Of a stretch of 64,000 bases of DNA, positions 18,133 through 28,040 are shown one piece after another (within the stretch, counting starts at the first letter, position 1; each line of letters starts with the position of its first letter). The notes under the pieces are model-generated. The model saw only the letters and a list, made by a program, of their open reading frames with translations. It made no database searches and was not told the origin of the DNA. Where the stretch lies: positions 1 to 64,000 of the forward strand of contig NZ_KB899248.1 of assembly GCF_000378105.1 (NCBI RefSeq). The letters are read 5' to 3'. The position numbers were made by a program, and so were the translations under genes. The DNA comes from Rubritalea marina DSM 17716 (GTDB lineage Bacteria > Verrucomicrobiota > Verrucomicrobiia > Verrucomicrobiales > Akkermansiaceae).

Positions 18133-19389
18133 TTAGCGGCGGCGGCGCTTTGGTGCTGGTGGACGCTTCTTGCGCACCGGCTTTGCTGGTTTGTCGTCGA
18201 GCAGAGCGGTGTACTTATAGTTGAAGCCTTCTAACTTTTTACGTTCGATTTTCTTGCCGATGAAGTTTTCCACAGAGTTTGCGTAGTCGAGCTCGTCGGC
18301 AGTGAGGATGGTGAAGGCGTCGCCCTCGGATTCGGCACGGCCAGTGCGGCCGATACGGTGGACGTAGTCTTCCGCGTTCTCAGGAACTCGGTAGTTAATG
18401 ACGTGTGAGACAGAAGAAATATCGATGCCTCGTGCAGCCACGTCAGTGGCAACTAGGATATCGTAGGTGCCATCTTTGAAGCCAGCGAGGGCTTTCATGC
18501 GGTCTTTCTGACCAATGTCTGAATGCATTGCCGTGACGTTGGCATCTAGTTTTTCGTTGAGAAGCGTGCAAACAGTATCAGCTTCTTTACGTGTGCGGGT
18601 GAAGACCATCACGGATTGAGTTTCTGATTGCTTCAGCAACTCGACAATGAGGTCGTCACGTTGGTCCATGGAAACCGGGTAGAAGGCGTGCTTGATGGTG
18701 GAAGCCACTTCTCGACGCGCGATTTCGATCTCAGCTGGGTTGTCTAAGCAAAAATTAGCAAACCCTTGGATCGCCGGTGGCATGGTAGCCGAGAAGAATA
18801 AGGTCTGGCGGTCAGGCAGTTCCTTTAACTTGTATTTTTCCTCGCGTTCTTCACGTGGCTTGTTGTCCGAGGCCTTCCACGGGCAGAGGTTCACGATCTT
18901 GCGAACGATGGGAAGGAAGCCCATGTCGAGCATGCGATCGACTTCGTCCAAAATCAAAATTTTGACTGAGCCGAAGCGCATGGTGCCGCGGAAGAAATGA
19001 TCGACGAGTCGGCCGGGAGTGGCGACGACGATGTCTGCATTTTTGAGTTTGTCGGTTTGTTCTCCGTAGCCGACACCACCATAGAGGAGAGCGACTTTGC
19101 AGCCGGTGTGTTTGCCGTATGCTTCAAATTGCTCGGCCACCTGGTGTGCGAGCTCGCGAGTCGGCTCAAGCACAAGGATCTGTGGTGTGCCAAGTGCAGA
19201 GATCTTTGAAAGTGACGGGAGTGCGAAAGCGGCGGTCTTTCCGGTTCCTGTTTGTGAGGCACCTACGACATCGCGACCTTCCAGTACGAGTGGGATGGCC
19301 TGCGCTTGAATTGGGGTAGGGTTTTCATAACCCGCCTCAGTCACAGCTTGTACGATTGGCTCTGCGAGTCCTAGATCTTTGAAAGACAT
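18133..19389 (-). CDS. DEAD-box ATP-dependent RNA helicase (RhlE-like)
   Basis: 418-aa RNA helicase. It has a Q-motif (F..LGL...NPTPIQ), motif I ASQTGTGKT, Ia PTRELA, GG, Ib TPGR, motif II as DEVD rather than DEAD, SAT, and HRIGRTGR. The tail is basic and Arg/Lys/Pro-rich (PVRKKRPPAPKRRRR), as in RhlE-type proteins that bind RNA. The likely role is ribosome assembly or RNA decay. It is monocistronic, about 75 bp from ruvC in the same direction. Confidence 0.92.
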   Translation of the reverse strand: MSFKDLGLAEPIVQAVTEAGYENPTPIQAQAIPLVLEGRDVVGASQTGTGKTAAFALPSLSKISALGTPQILVLEPTRELAHQVAEQFEAYGKHTGCKVALLYGGVGYGEQTDKLKNADIVVATPGRLVDHFFRGTMRFGSVKILILDEVDRMLDMGFLPIVRKIVNLCPWKASDNKPREEREEKYKLKELPDRQTLFFSATMPPAIQGFANFCLDNPAEIEIARREVASTIKHAFYPVSMDQRDDLIVELLKQSETQSVMVFTRTRKEADTVCTLLNEKLDANVTAMHSDIGQKDRMKALAGFKDGTYDILVATDVAARGIDISSVSHVINYRVPENAEDYVHRIGRTGRAESEGDAFTILTADELDYANSVENFIGKKIERKKLEGFNYKYTALLDDKPAKPVRKKRPPAPKRRRR

Positions 19390-19505
19390 ATGAGGGAAGT
19401 AGGCTGATTTTTCTTATTATGAAAGAATAAATGACTTAGATTCTTAAGAAATTGCAAATTTCTGTCTTTTCAAGACGCAGCCTCTGCAGCAGCTTGTTAG
19501 TTATT

Positions 19506-20756
19506 ATGAAAAAGCTACTTTGTGTGGGTCTTCTCGGAACGCTGGTTTGCATGCCATTGGCCATTGCGGCTGAGGTATCTAAGCATCGTTTGATGTGGAT
19601 GGAAGACCCTTCGTCCGTGGCCACGCTTGGATGGTTCCAGAGCGGTGGTGAAGCTGCGGCAGTGTACTACGGTAGTGAGGACCATGGTGACGAATTTCGC
19701 AAGTATTCAGAGCGTATCGAGGCACAGCGTCGTGTGGAGGTTCATGATGGGAGTAACCAATTTGTGACACTCCGCGGGCTCCGTCCAGATACTGAGTATT
19801 TTTATGTGGTGGTGCAGGGTGAAGAGGTGAGTCGTAGGCTCAAGTTTCGTACTGCCCCGGCTAAAGCTCAGCCTTTCACATTCATCAATGGTGGAGATTC
19901 GCGCAGCAATCGTTGGACGCGCCAAGAGTTGAATAAACTGGTGGCGAAGCTCAAGCCGCTTTGCGTTTCTTTTTCGGGCGACATGGTGAATGTCCCGAGC
20001 GATGAGGAATGGGACACTTGGTTCACAGACTGGCAGCTTACCATTGATGAGGATGGGCGCATGGTGCCGATCATCCCGCATCGAGGCAATCATGAGAACA
20101 AGCGTGGCGTCATGACCCAGGAATTTGATACCCCCAAAGGGAGCTACTTCTCCTTTAATGTGGCGGGCAATTTGATGCGTTACTACGCGCTGAATTCTGA
20201 AATTCCGGCGATGGGTAAGCAAGGTGACTGGCTCAAAGCGGACCTCGAAACCCACGCTGAGCAGGTGAATTTCTTGGTGGCTGGCTACCACAAGCCGATG
20301 CGTCCGCATGTGGCCAAGAAGAAGGAAGGGGACAATACCTATCAGTGGGCGGAGCTCTTTTACCAGCATGGGATGGACTTGGTGTTCGAATCAGACTCGC
20401 ATTGCTTGAAGCGCACGCAGCCGCTCGTCCCGAGTACGAGCGGGGAGGAGGGGTTCATGGCGAAGCCTAATGACGCAAATGCTACCGTGTACTCAGGTGA
20501 GGGAAGCTGGGGAGCTCCTTTACGCGAAGCCAATGATGGTAAATCGTGGACTTTAGATTGCGCCATGCTTTATGGGTTTGATTGGGTGCAAGTGAGCCCT
20601 GAAAAGATTGCATTGAAGACTGTTGTATTGACGAAATCAGGAGCCGAAGGGATTGATTCGGTACGTCATCTTGGCGACTTCCAATCGCCCCGTGGGCTTG
20701 TGGAATGGAATGCCAAGGGGGGCAAGGTGATGGAGATTAATGCCGATAATGACTAA
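19506..20756 (+). CDS. Secreted metallophosphoesterase, purple-acid-phosphatase type
   Basis: 416-aa exported enzyme. The start is at 19506 because MKKLLCVGLLGTLVCMPLAIAA is a clean signal peptide and the 18 codons before it are not. A fibronectin-like N-terminal domain with LRGLRPDTEYFYVVV precedes the catalytic domain. Metal-site motifs are GDSRSNR, SGDMVNV, RGNHENKR, AGYHKP and ESDSHCLKR. These follow the GD/GD/GNHE/H/H series of calcineurin-type phosphatases. The likely role is release of phosphate from esters in the periplasm or outside the cell. The precise substrate is unknown. Confidence 0.85.
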   Translation: MKKLLCVGLLGTLVCMPLAIAAEVSKHRLMWMEDPSSVATLGWFQSGGEAAAVYYGSEDHGDEFRKYSERIEAQRRVEVHDGSNQFVTLRGLRPDTEYFYVVVQGEEVSRRLKFRTAPAKAQPFTFINGGDSRSNRWTRQELNKLVAKLKPLCVSFSGDMVNVPSDEEWDTWFTDWQLTIDEDGRMVPIIPHRGNHENKRGVMTQEFDTPKGSYFSFNVAGNLMRYYALNSEIPAMGKQGDWLKADLETHAEQVNFLVAGYHKPMRPHVAKKKEGDNTYQWAELFYQHGMDLVFESDSHCLKRTQPLVPSTSGEEGFMAKPNDANATVYSGEGSWGAPLREANDGKSWTLDCAMLYGFDWVQVSPEKIALKTVVLTKSGAEGIDSVRHLGDFQSPRGLVEWNAKGGKVMEINADND

Positions 20757-20883
20757 AATTTCACATCTACAATCTTGCTAATAATATGCCAATGATATAG
20801 ATATCGTGAAATCATATATTTGGTGGATATCGATTACCCTCTGCGAGTTTACCATATGAATTCTGGTACAACCAATCAGTAGA

Positions 20884-21876
20884 GTGAAAAACCGCAGCAA
20901 AAGAGGGGAAGCAAATTCGCTATTGTTCCAAGGCAAGATTTGCCAAGGGGAAGAGAGCAGTCTCAACGACCAATTACGAACGATTTGGACGGTGGTACTG
21001 CAGTTGGTAGTCGGCGTCACCTTGCTGAGCAGAGGCTACTTGATTCTCCGATGGGGGAGTCATGTGCGGGGGCTTCTATGGAATGAGGAGAGTATGTCTC
21101 CGATCGTGGAAGGCCTTCTGGGGGGGGATTGGCAGCAATACGTGGCGCATTCGGATCAGGCGATCACAGTATTGACGCAAGGAATTGGGGTTGGATTGAT
21201 GCTAGCTGGGCTGTTGGCCTGTTTTGCTTTCTCTCGCCTGAGAGCGCTTTTGTTGATCGTTCTACCGCTTGCGAGTGTGATCATGTTGATCGATACTTGG
21301 AGTAGCTATGTGGATGTCCATCATCAACTGGGAATGTTGGTAGAGCATGCGCTGCAGGTGGGAGTGCCACTGTTGCTGTGGCTGAATCTCGTGTGGCCGT
21401 TCAAAGACCGTGTTGCTGGTTGGTTTGCGTGTTTTCTCGTGTTTTGTTGTTTTGCTGGCCACGGTCTCTATGCCGCGGACTTCCATCCAGTACCGGCGCA
21501 TTTCATCAATATGACGATGGCTATCTTGCCGCTGGACGAGGATGGAGCCCGCAGTTTTTTGATGCTTGCTGGATGGTTGGATTTTGTGGTGGCCTGTGTT
21601 GTTTTGTGGATCCCTCCCTTGAGAAAGTTGGGGCTGTACTACATGATTTTCTGGGGTGCCGTGACGGCTCTGGCGCGGCCTTACGTATTCTGCAGTGCCT
21701 CACTAGACTGGTACGGACTCGACCGCTGGGGCGCTGAGCTTTTGGTGCGCAGCAGCCACTGGGCGGTACCATTTTTGATTCTTTTGTTATTACCGAGGAA
21801 AGGGATGCAAGATAGGCTCAATTTGAAGTTGATGAAACTTGGCTCGGTAACGCAGCGAATCATGAGTAGATCCTGA
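20884..21876 (+). CDS. Polytopic membrane protein of unknown function
   Basis: 330-aa protein with about eight hydrophobic segments, including TVVLQLVVGVTLLSRGYLIL, GIGVGLMLAGLLACFAF and LLLIVLPLASVIMLI. The start is a GTG at 20884, and no strong ribosome site is visible. I do not recognise a family. Conserved-looking charged residues sit between helices (HVRGLLWNEESM, HSDQAIT). It stands alone between the phosphatase and the SMP-30 gene, so context gives no clue. Confidence 0.6.
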   Translation: MKNRSKRGEANSLLFQGKICQGEESSLNDQLRTIWTVVLQLVVGVTLLSRGYLILRWGSHVRGLLWNEESMSPIVEGLLGGDWQQYVAHSDQAITVLTQGIGVGLMLAGLLACFAFSRLRALLLIVLPLASVIMLIDTWSSYVDVHHQLGMLVEHALQVGVPLLLWLNLVWPFKDRVAGWFACFLVFCCFAGHGLYAADFHPVPAHFINMTMAILPLDEDGARSFLMLAGWLDFVVACVVLWIPPLRKLGLYYMIFWGAVTALARPYVFCSASLDWYGLDRWGAELLVRSSHWAVPFLILLLLPRKGMQDRLNLKLMKLGSVTQRIMSRS

Positions 21877-21935
21877 CCAATTCTGCAACGTCATTCTATC
21901 AATGCTCACTGGACAAAGTCAGCAGATGCTCGTAT

Positions 21936-22790
21936 GTGAATGGCATGACTGTTGAACCTATAGGAAACTACCGTGCAACCTGGGGTGAAGGCCCAATTTG
22001 GTGGGAGGATTCGTTGTTGTATGTAGACATCGAAGCGCACAAGGTGATCAAGTATTCACCATCCACTGGTGAGGAATTGGAAATCCCGGTGGGTGAGCGC
22101 GTGGGTACGGTGGTTCCCAGAACATCTGGTGGTTTTTTGATCGCGGGTGACAATGGACTCTATTTTTTAAGTGAAGCAGGCGAGATGCAAGCGATTGCGG
22201 ATCCCGAGCCAGAAAAGCCAGACAATCGATTCAACGACGGGAAATGCTCGCCTGATGGGCATTTCTTTGCGGGGACAATTTCTTTGGTGAAGAAGACGGG
22301 GGATGCGCGACTTTATAAGCTCGATAAGCAGGGTGAACTCTCAGAGGCCTTTGGACCGGTGACGAATTCCAATGGCTTGGCTTGGTCACTCGATGGCAAG
22401 ACCATGTATTACATCGACACGCCGCGCCGCGAAATTTTGGCATTCGATTACGCCGAGGGCCACTTGAGCAACCTGCGTGAGGTGGTTGACACCAAGCATC
22501 TAGATTCCTCGCCAGATGGCATGACGATTGATGCCGAGGGGAAGCTTTGGGTGGCATTTTGTCATGGTGCTTGTGTGGCACGCTTCTGTCCTGAATCCGG
22601 CGAAGAACTGAGCCGTGTGGAGATCCCCTGCCTGGAGACTACTGCCTGTGCCTTTGGTGGTGAGAACTTGGATGAGCTTTATGTGACCACTGGCGTGCAC
22701 AAGTCAGAAGTCGAAGACCACGCTGGCCGATTGTTCCGCATTACGGGGCTAGGTATCCAAGGGGTTCCAGCATTTGCTTACCAAGGGTAA
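21936..22790 (+). CDS. SMP-30/gluconolactonase-type hydrolase
   Basis: 284-aa cytoplasmic six-bladed beta-propeller enzyme, probably a sugar lactonase. It has WGEGPIWW with the metal-binding Glu, FNDGKCSPDGHFFAG with the Asn/Asp site, SNGLAWSLDG, and SSPDGMTIDAEGKLWVA with the catalytic Asp. The frame opens with GTG at 21936, and the ATG at 21945 is equally possible. No sugar dehydrogenase lies beside it, so the lactone is unknown. thiG follows 56 bp downstream but is functionally unrelated. Confidence 0.85.
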   Translation: MNGMTVEPIGNYRATWGEGPIWWEDSLLYVDIEAHKVIKYSPSTGEELEIPVGERVGTVVPRTSGGFLIAGDNGLYFLSEAGEMQAIADPEPEKPDNRFNDGKCSPDGHFFAGTISLVKKTGDARLYKLDKQGELSEAFGPVTNSNGLAWSLDGKTMYYIDTPRREILAFDYAEGHLSNLREVVDTKHLDSSPDGMTIDAEGKLWVAFCHGACVARFCPESGEELSRVEIPCLETTACAFGGENLDELYVTTGVHKSEVEDHAGRLFRITGLGIQGVPAFAYQG

Positions 22791-22846
22791 GCGCAACCAT
22801 CCTTCATTTCAGTCAGAATCATCTGACAACTAAGTATTGAGCATCC

Positions 22847-23632
22847 ATGACTAATCAACCACTCGTAATCGCTGATCGTAGCTTTGAATCACGCCTCATG
22901 ACAGGTACTGGGAAATTTCCTTCTAACCTGATGATGCGGGAGGCACTGGATGCCTCAGGCACCGAGATTGTCACGGTGGCATTGCGCCGTGCTGACCTCA
23001 GTGGCGGGAATGATCCATATGCAAATATTCTAGAATTCATTGATCCCGAGAGGTACTTGCTGTTGCCCAACACGAGTGGTGCAATGGATGCTGAGGAAGC
23101 AGTGCGTTTGGCTCGTCTTGCAGTGGCTGCTGGGCTGCCGAAGTGGGTGAAGCTAGAGATTCACCCGGATCCGACCTACCTACTTCCAGATCCGATCGAG
23201 ACCTTGAAAGCAGCTGAGGTGTTGGTGAAGGAAGGCTTCACGGTGCTACCCTATATCAATGCTGACCCAGTCTTGGCGAAGCGCTTGCAGGAGGTGGGTA
23301 CTGCCGCAGTGATGCCACTCGGGGCGCCGATTGGTTCAAACAAGGGAGTGGTTACTCGCGACCAGATTCAAATCATTGTGGACCAAGCGACTGTGCCAGT
23401 GGTGGTGGATGCTGGTATAGGGGCACCATCACACGCAGCCGAGGCGATGGAGCTCGGTGCTGATGCTGTTTTGGTGAATACTGCGATTGCGATTGCCAGT
23501 GATCCCGTTCGTATGGGGCTGGCCTTTAAGCATGCTGTAGAGGCGGGTCGCGCAGCCTATGAGATGGGATTACCTGAAGTTTGCAATACTGCTTCAGCCA
23601 CTAGCCCGCTCACAGGATTTCTTCAGAGCTAA
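22847..23632 (+). CDS. thiG: Thiazole synthase ThiG
   Basis: Makes the thiazole phosphate of thiamine from 1-deoxyxylulose phosphate, dehydroglycine and ThiS-thiocarboxylate in the cytoplasm. The 261-aa TIM barrel has [12 protein letters not shown], the Schiff-base Lys region [28 protein letters not shown] and [19 protein letters not shown]. The partners thiS, thiF, thiH/O and thiE are absent from the window, so the pathway genes are scattered. A strong terminator follows. Confidence 0.96.
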   Translation: MTNQPLVIADRSFESRLMTGTGKFPSNLMMREALDASGTEIVTVALRRADLSGGNDPYANILEFIDPERYLLLPNTSGAMDAEEAVRLARLAVAAGLPKWVKLEIHPDPTYLLPDPIETLKAAEVLVKEGFTVLPYINADPVLAKRLQEVGTAAVMPLGAPIGSNKGVVTRDQIQIIVDQATVPVVVDAGIGAPSHAAEAMELGADAVLVNTAIAIASDPVRMGLAFKHAVEAGRAAYEMGLPEVCNTASATSPLTGFLQS

Positions 23633-23660
23633 TTTAGGAAGAAGGATTCTTTGTGCAACA

Positions 23661-23691
23661 AACGGCCAAGGTGGAAACCTTGGCCGTTTTT
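23661..23691 (+). terminator. Intrinsic terminator of thiG
   Basis: Perfect 12-bp stem AACGGCCAAGGT/ACCTTGGCCGTT (23661-23672 with 23677-23688), GGAA tetraloop, then a T-run to 23691. It lies about 28 bp after the thiG stop. Confidence 0.92.
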
Positions 23692-23720
23692 CGTCTCCTG
23701 CCGAGAGAGTAGAAGCATAA

Positions 23721-23747
23721 CGGGCGATCAGTAGGGCTGATCGCCCG
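23721..23747 (-). terminator. Stem-loop at the end of nirD
   Basis: A 10-bp stem CGGGCGATCA/TGATCGCCCG (23721-23730 with 23738-23747). It lies 33 bp past the nirD stop on the minus strand. The tract after it on the minus strand is only weakly T-rich, so it may protect the 3' end or terminate partially. Confidence 0.55.
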
Positions 23748-23780
23748 TCCACTAATAATACAACAGTTTTATGTTCGTTC

Positions 23781-24119
23781 TTATGCTTCGATAAGGAGTT
23801 CGCCGTCTACTTCTTTGACTGGGAATGTCTCTAGGCTGAACTGATCGTCCGTGAGGCATGCTCCAGTGTCCAAAGCGTAGCGGTATTTGTGGAGTGGGCA
23901 AATGACGATTGGTGTGCCATCGGCATCGCCAGTGAGCCCACGCGCTAGAACCATGCGTTGGTTCTGTGGGTTGAAGTTTTGGACTGCGTACCACTTTTGT
24001 TCGGTAGAGAGGTGGAAGATGGCGATTTGTTTGCCACCTACCTTGACGCAGCCACCGAGATGCAGTGGGAAGTTGGAGCTTGGTCCCACGTTTGTCCAAG
24101 TTGTTTCTTTAGTGATCAT
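23781..24119 (-). CDS. nirD: Assimilatory nitrite reductase small subunit NirD
   Basis: 112-aa Rieske-fold partner of NirB in NAD(P)H-dependent reduction of nitrite to ammonium. It has TEQKWYAVQNFNPQNQRMVL and a CPLHKYRYALDTGAC block, as in NirD proteins, which lack a full set of Rieske cluster ligands. It lies 20 bp after nirB and is clearly in the same operon. Confidence 0.93.
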   Translation of the reverse strand: MITKETTWTNVGPSSNFPLHLGGCVKVGGKQIAIFHLSTEQKWYAVQNFNPQNQRMVLARGLTGDADGTPIVICPLHKYRYALDTGACLTDDQFSLETFPVKEVDGELLIEA

Positions 24120-24139
24120 AGTACGTTCTAAAGTTTGAG

Positions 24140-26677
24140 TTATGCGTTAGCGAGTTCACCAGATTCTTTTTCATCTGATTCGTTGAGGCGAGCGGGGCAG
24201 ATCTGGCCACGTAGGTCGACGAATTCGACGGTTTCATCGACATCGTCCGTGTTTTGGAAGTGCTTGAAGCGCTTGAGTTTCTCTGGGTCTTCAATAGCAT
24301 TCTTCCACTCACACTCATAGTTGTCTACGAGGAGCTGCATTTGAGCTTCAAGTTCATCGCAGATGCCAAGTGAATCGTTGATGACTACGTCTTGGAGGTG
24401 CTTGAGGCCGCCTTCGAGTTTGGTCATCCAGGTGGAGGTACGTTCGAGTCTGTCCGCAGTCTTGATGTAGTACATGAGGAAGCGGTCGATGTACTTGATG
24501 AGGGTTTCGCGGTCGAGGTCGGTAGCGAAGAGGTCTGCGTGGCGTGGCACGATGCCGCCGTTACCACAGACGTAGAGGTTCCATCCCTTTTCCGTGGCGA
24601 TGACGCCGAAGTCTTTCGATTGTGCTTCAGCACACTCGCGGGTACAGCCAGATACGGCGGACTTGAGTTTGTGTGGTGAGCGAATACCGCGGTAGCGTTT
24701 TTCGAGATCGATGGCGAGGGTGGTTGAGTCCTGCACTCCGAAGCGACACCAAGTTGAGCCCACACAGGACTTGACGGTACGTAGGGCCTTGCCGTAGGCG
24801 TGGCCTGATTCGAAGCCTGCATCGATGAGTTCTTTCCAGATATCAGGAAGCTGGTGAGCGCGTGCTCCGAGAAGGTCGATACGTTGGCCGCCAGTAAGCT
24901 TCATGTAGAGGTTGTACTTCTTGGCAACTTCGCCGATGACGATGAGCTTGTCTGGGGTGATTTCACCACCAGGAATACGTGGAATCACCGAGTAGGTGCC
25001 ATCCTGTTGGATGTTTGCGAGGAAGGCATCATTCGTGTCCTGAAGTGGTCGTGAGCTATTGAGGATTGGGTCATTGTAGACCGAGGCAAAGACAGATGCC
25101 GCAGCGGGCTTACAAATCTCACAACCCATGCCCCCTTTGCCGTGTCTTCCGAGTAGTTCGTCGAAGGTTTTGATCCCTGTTGCGCGGACGACTTGGTACA
25201 TTTCTTGGCGAGACATTTCAAAGTGCTCACATAGGTGATCGTTCACCTCGGCACCCATTTCCTTCATCTTGGTTTTGAAGAGGTCAGTCATGAGTGGCAC
25301 ACAGCCACCGCAACCAGTACCAGCTTTGGTGCAGGCCTTGAGTTCACCTACAGAGGTGCAGCCATTTTCGATGGCGCTACAGATGGTGCCCTTGGTGACT
25401 GCCTCACAGGAACAGATTTGAGCGGAGTCTGGGAGGTCGCCCACACCAGCTCCAACGGGTTCGCCATCGGATGCTGGAAGGATGAGCTGCAACGGGTCAC
25501 CTTTGATTTCCATCTCATTGATGTACATCTGGTGGAGTGAGCCATAGGCGCTGGCATCACCTACGAGGATGCCGCCGAGGAGTTTCTTACCGTCCTCGCT
25601 GACGACGAGTTTCTTGAACTGTTTGGTGTGGTTGTCGTTGACCACGATTTCGCGTGCATTGGAGCCCTCTGGAGCTTCAATGGAGCCAAAGCTGGCGACA
25701 TCCGTACCGATGAGTTTGAGCTTGGTGGACATGTCAGCTCCGGTGAAGGTGGCTTCACGGCCCATGAGGAGTTCGCCAACAACGTCCGCCATCTGGTAGC
25801 CAGGAGCAACAAGGCCATAGATCATGCCTTCGTAGAGAGCGCATTCACCAATAGCAAAAATGTTGGGATCGCTGGTGAGGAGGTAGCTATCGACTTCGAT
25901 ACCACCGCGCGGCCCCACGGTGAGATCAAATTCGCGAGCGAGCTCATCACGTGGACGAATGCCTGCAGAGACGATGATCATGTCTACCCTGAGGCTTGTT
26001 TCATCTGCAAATTGCATGGCTTCCACCGACTTATCACCTGTGATGCAGGAGGTGGATTTGCTGAGGTGTACCTTGATGCCGCGGTCCTCGATGATGCCCT
26101 TGAGTAGCAGGCCTGCTTGATTGTCGAGCTGACGTGGCATGAGGCGTGGGGCAAATTCTACCACGTGAGTTTCCATGCCGAGATCTTGCGCTGCTTTGGC
26201 TGCTTCTAGACCGAGTAGGCCACCACCGATGACAGCACAGCTTTTTGCTTGCTTGGCAAATGCCTGCATGTCGTCGAGGTCTTCGATGGTACGGTAGACA
26301 AACACACCTTCTTTGTCGATGCCGGGAACTGGTGGTACAAACGGTGCGGATCCTGTGGCGAGCACGAGCTTGTCGTATTCAAGAACTTTACCTTGGGAGC
26401 TGGTGACTGTCTTGTTTTCTTTGTCGATGCTGACCACCTTGTCGTTGATGTGGAGTTCTACATCATTTTCTTGGTACCAGGAAAAGTGGGTCATGCTGAG
26501 GTCTTCAGCAGTTTTGCCAGTGAAGTATTCGGAAAGGTGCACACGGTCGTATGCAGGGCGAGGCTCCTCGCAGAACGTCACGATCTGGAATTCCTTTTCA
26601 GTGTCTTTTTCTACAAGCCTTTCACAGAACTTGTATCCGACCATGCCGTTTCCTACTACGATAACTCTTTTTTTCAT
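24140..26677 (-). CDS. nirB: Assimilatory nitrite reductase large subunit NirB
   Basis: 845-aa cytoplasmic enzyme reducing nitrite to ammonium with NAD(P)H, FAD, Fe-S and siroheme. Near the start it has an FAD/NAD domain (VVGNGMVGYKFCERL, AVIGGGLLGLEAAKAAQ). Two BFD-type iron-sulfur segments follow (ICSCEAV..C..C, then GCEICKPAA). The C-terminal siroheme/4Fe-4S part has CVGSTWC and GCTRECAEAQSKDFGV as cluster ligands. The length matches E. coli NirB (about 847). An outer-membrane channel gene and a LysR gene lie upstream on the same strand. Confidence 0.96.
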   Translation of the reverse strand: MKKRVIVVGNGMVGYKFCERLVEKDTEKEFQIVTFCEEPRPAYDRVHLSEYFTGKTAEDLSMTHFSWYQENDVELHINDKVVSIDKENKTVTSSQGKVLEYDKLVLATGSAPFVPPVPGIDKEGVFVYRTIEDLDDMQAFAKQAKSCAVIGGGLLGLEAAKAAQDLGMETHVVEFAPRLMPRQLDNQAGLLLKGIIEDRGIKVHLSKSTSCITGDKSVEAMQFADETSLRVDMIIVSAGIRPRDELAREFDLTVGPRGGIEVDSYLLTSDPNIFAIGECALYEGMIYGLVAPGYQMADVVGELLMGREATFTGADMSTKLKLIGTDVASFGSIEAPEGSNAREIVVNDNHTKQFKKLVVSEDGKKLLGGILVGDASAYGSLHQMYINEMEIKGDPLQLILPASDGEPVGAGVGDLPDSAQICSCEAVTKGTICSAIENGCTSVGELKACTKAGTGCGGCVPLMTDLFKTKMKEMGAEVNDHLCEHFEMSRQEMYQVVRATGIKTFDELLGRHGKGGMGCEICKPAAASVFASVYNDPILNSSRPLQDTNDAFLANIQQDGTYSVIPRIPGGEITPDKLIVIGEVAKKYNLYMKLTGGQRIDLLGARAHQLPDIWKELIDAGFESGHAYGKALRTVKSCVGSTWCRFGVQDSTTLAIDLEKRYRGIRSPHKLKSAVSGCTRECAEAQSKDFGVIATEKGWNLYVCGNGGIVPRHADLFATDLDRETLIKYIDRFLMYYIKTADRLERTSTWMTKLEGGLKHLQDVVINDSLGICDELEAQMQLLVDNYECEWKNAIEDPEKLKRFKHFQNTDDVDETVEFVDLRGQICPARLNESDEKESGELANA

Positions 26678-26730
26678 AAAACTGTGTGTTGGTGTTGGCT
26701 CTTACTCAGCATGGGGCGTGCCACAAATAG

Positions 26731-26763
26731 AAACGGTGCATGAACTGAGTTCATGCACCGTTT
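26731..26763 (-). terminator. Terminator between the channel gene and nirB
   Basis: A perfect 14-bp stem (26731-26744 with 26750-26763) with a 5-nt loop, in the 124-bp gap between the outer-membrane channel gene and nirB. On the minus strand the stem is followed by TTTCTATTTG. It should separate expression of the two genes, at least in part. Confidence 0.7.
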
Positions 26764-26801
26764 GAGTTGAGTTAATCAATCTGAGTCGTTGAGATCAGTG
26801 A

Positions 26802-28040
26802 TTAGAAGGTGTAGTTGAGTTCAACAGAGAACTGAGAAACGTTGTTGCTGAACTTGTTGGTAGCGTCGTTGTCTCCAAAGAAGTAGGCGTACTTTGCCAC
26901 TGCCTTGATGTCGTCGGTAAGCTTCTTAGCAGCTACTGCGTCGAATTCAAAACCGTAGAACTGGTCCACATCTTTGTCCCAGAATCCGTGAACGAATCCC
27001 TTGAGTGCTACGCCGCCAGGTACCTTGGTGCCAACCATTGCGTAGAGGTCTGTTAGACCATCCCACTGAGCGGAACCAGAAGTGAGACCAAGACGGTCTG
27101 CGATGAATACGTCAGCGAAACCGTTGTATGCGTGCACTGTGGCAAGAGGAGTGACTGTGTCTTTGCCGAGGTACTCAGCACCGAGCTTGTAGCTTACCTT
27201 GCCAACTTTGTTGCCGTAGAAGAGGTGACCGTAGTAGTCCTCATAGCTCGCTTGGTTGCCAGCTTCTGTTTGGTAAGCGAACTCTGTGTGGAGCTTGCCG
27301 CCACCGAGACCGAAGTCAAATGCACCACCGTAGGTGTTGCTGCTTGCACGGGCGAACTGCTGCTCGGAGAAATCCATGAGGTATCCGTATGCAGTGAACT
27401 TGTGGTCTCCGAACTTGTAGGAACCATTCAAGAGGTGTGCATCGCCTTTGAGGGCTCTGACAGCACCGAGTGCGTCAGCACCGAAGATGCGGTTCACACG
27501 GCTAGCGTATGCGTATTTGAAGGTGAATGCGTCGCGCTTGTAGTCGAGGAGACCTGCGTCGAGTGTTTGTTCGTTCTGTCTCCAACCAACGTTACCGATG
27601 AAGGCTGCCTTGTCGTAAATGACGCGCTGACGACCAACACGGAGAAGAGCGCCGTGGCCTTTGTACTGACCGTAGAGCTGGTTGAGCTCGTTGTTTTCAG
27701 GGTCAGCGATTGGCGTGTTGCCTGCTGTGTATGGAGAGAGGATTGCGGATTGCGGGGTACCTACTTGGTAGTCATCGATGAATGCAAGTGTGTGCTCAGA
27801 CTCAACGTAAGCTGCGAAGCCTTCGTCTTTACCTACTTGGAAACCAGGGCGTACGCGAACGGTACCTGCCCATGAGTTATCGAGACCTTGTTGGTTGCGT
27901 TGTTCGATACGTGCACGAGCACTGAACTTAAACTTGTACCATGGCTCTTCAGCGGATGGTGCTTCAACAACTGGTGCTGGACCAGCAATTGCAGATGTCT
28001 GGAGAGCAGCTGCTAGTGGTAGTAGTATGTGTTTTTTCAT
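26802..28040 (-). CDS. Outer-membrane channel, alginate-export/porin-like
   Basis: 412-aa exported beta-barrel. The signal peptide is about 1-19 (ending AIAG). RARIEQRNQQGLDNSW, LRVGRQRVIYDKAAFIGNVG and WRQNEQTLDAGLLDY resemble the 'alginate export' family of outer-membrane channels. It ends FSVELNYTF with a terminal aromatic residue. Lying between a LysR regulator and nirBD on the same strand, it is probably the uptake route for nitrite/nitrate or another anion here. That role is inferred from position only. Confidence 0.75.
   Translation of the reverse strand: MKKHILLPLAAALQTSAIAGPAPVVEAPSAEEPWYKFKFSARARIEQRNQQGLDNSWAGTVRVRPGFQVGKDEGFAAYVESEHTLAFIDDYQVGTPQSAILSPYTAGNTPIADPENNELNQLYGQYKGHGALLRVGRQRVIYDKAAFIGNVGWRQNEQTLDAGLLDYKRDAFTFKYAYASRVNRIFGADALGAVRALKGDAHLLNGSYKFGDHKFTAYGYLMDFSEQQFARASSNTYGGAFDFGLGGGKLHTEFAYQTEAGNQASYEDYYGHLFYGNKVGKVSYKLGAEYLGKDTVTPLATVHAYNGFADVFIADRLGLTSGSAQWDGLTDLYAMVGTKVPGGVALKGFVHGFWDKDVDQFYGFEFDAVAAKKLTDDIKAVAKYAYFFGDNDATNKFSNNVSQFSVELNYTF

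Noticed and set aside
27132-27875. 247-aa plus-strand open frame within the channel gene
   Set aside because: Cys/Val/Glu-rich shadow frame with no family features. The minus strand encodes a good beta-barrel protein.
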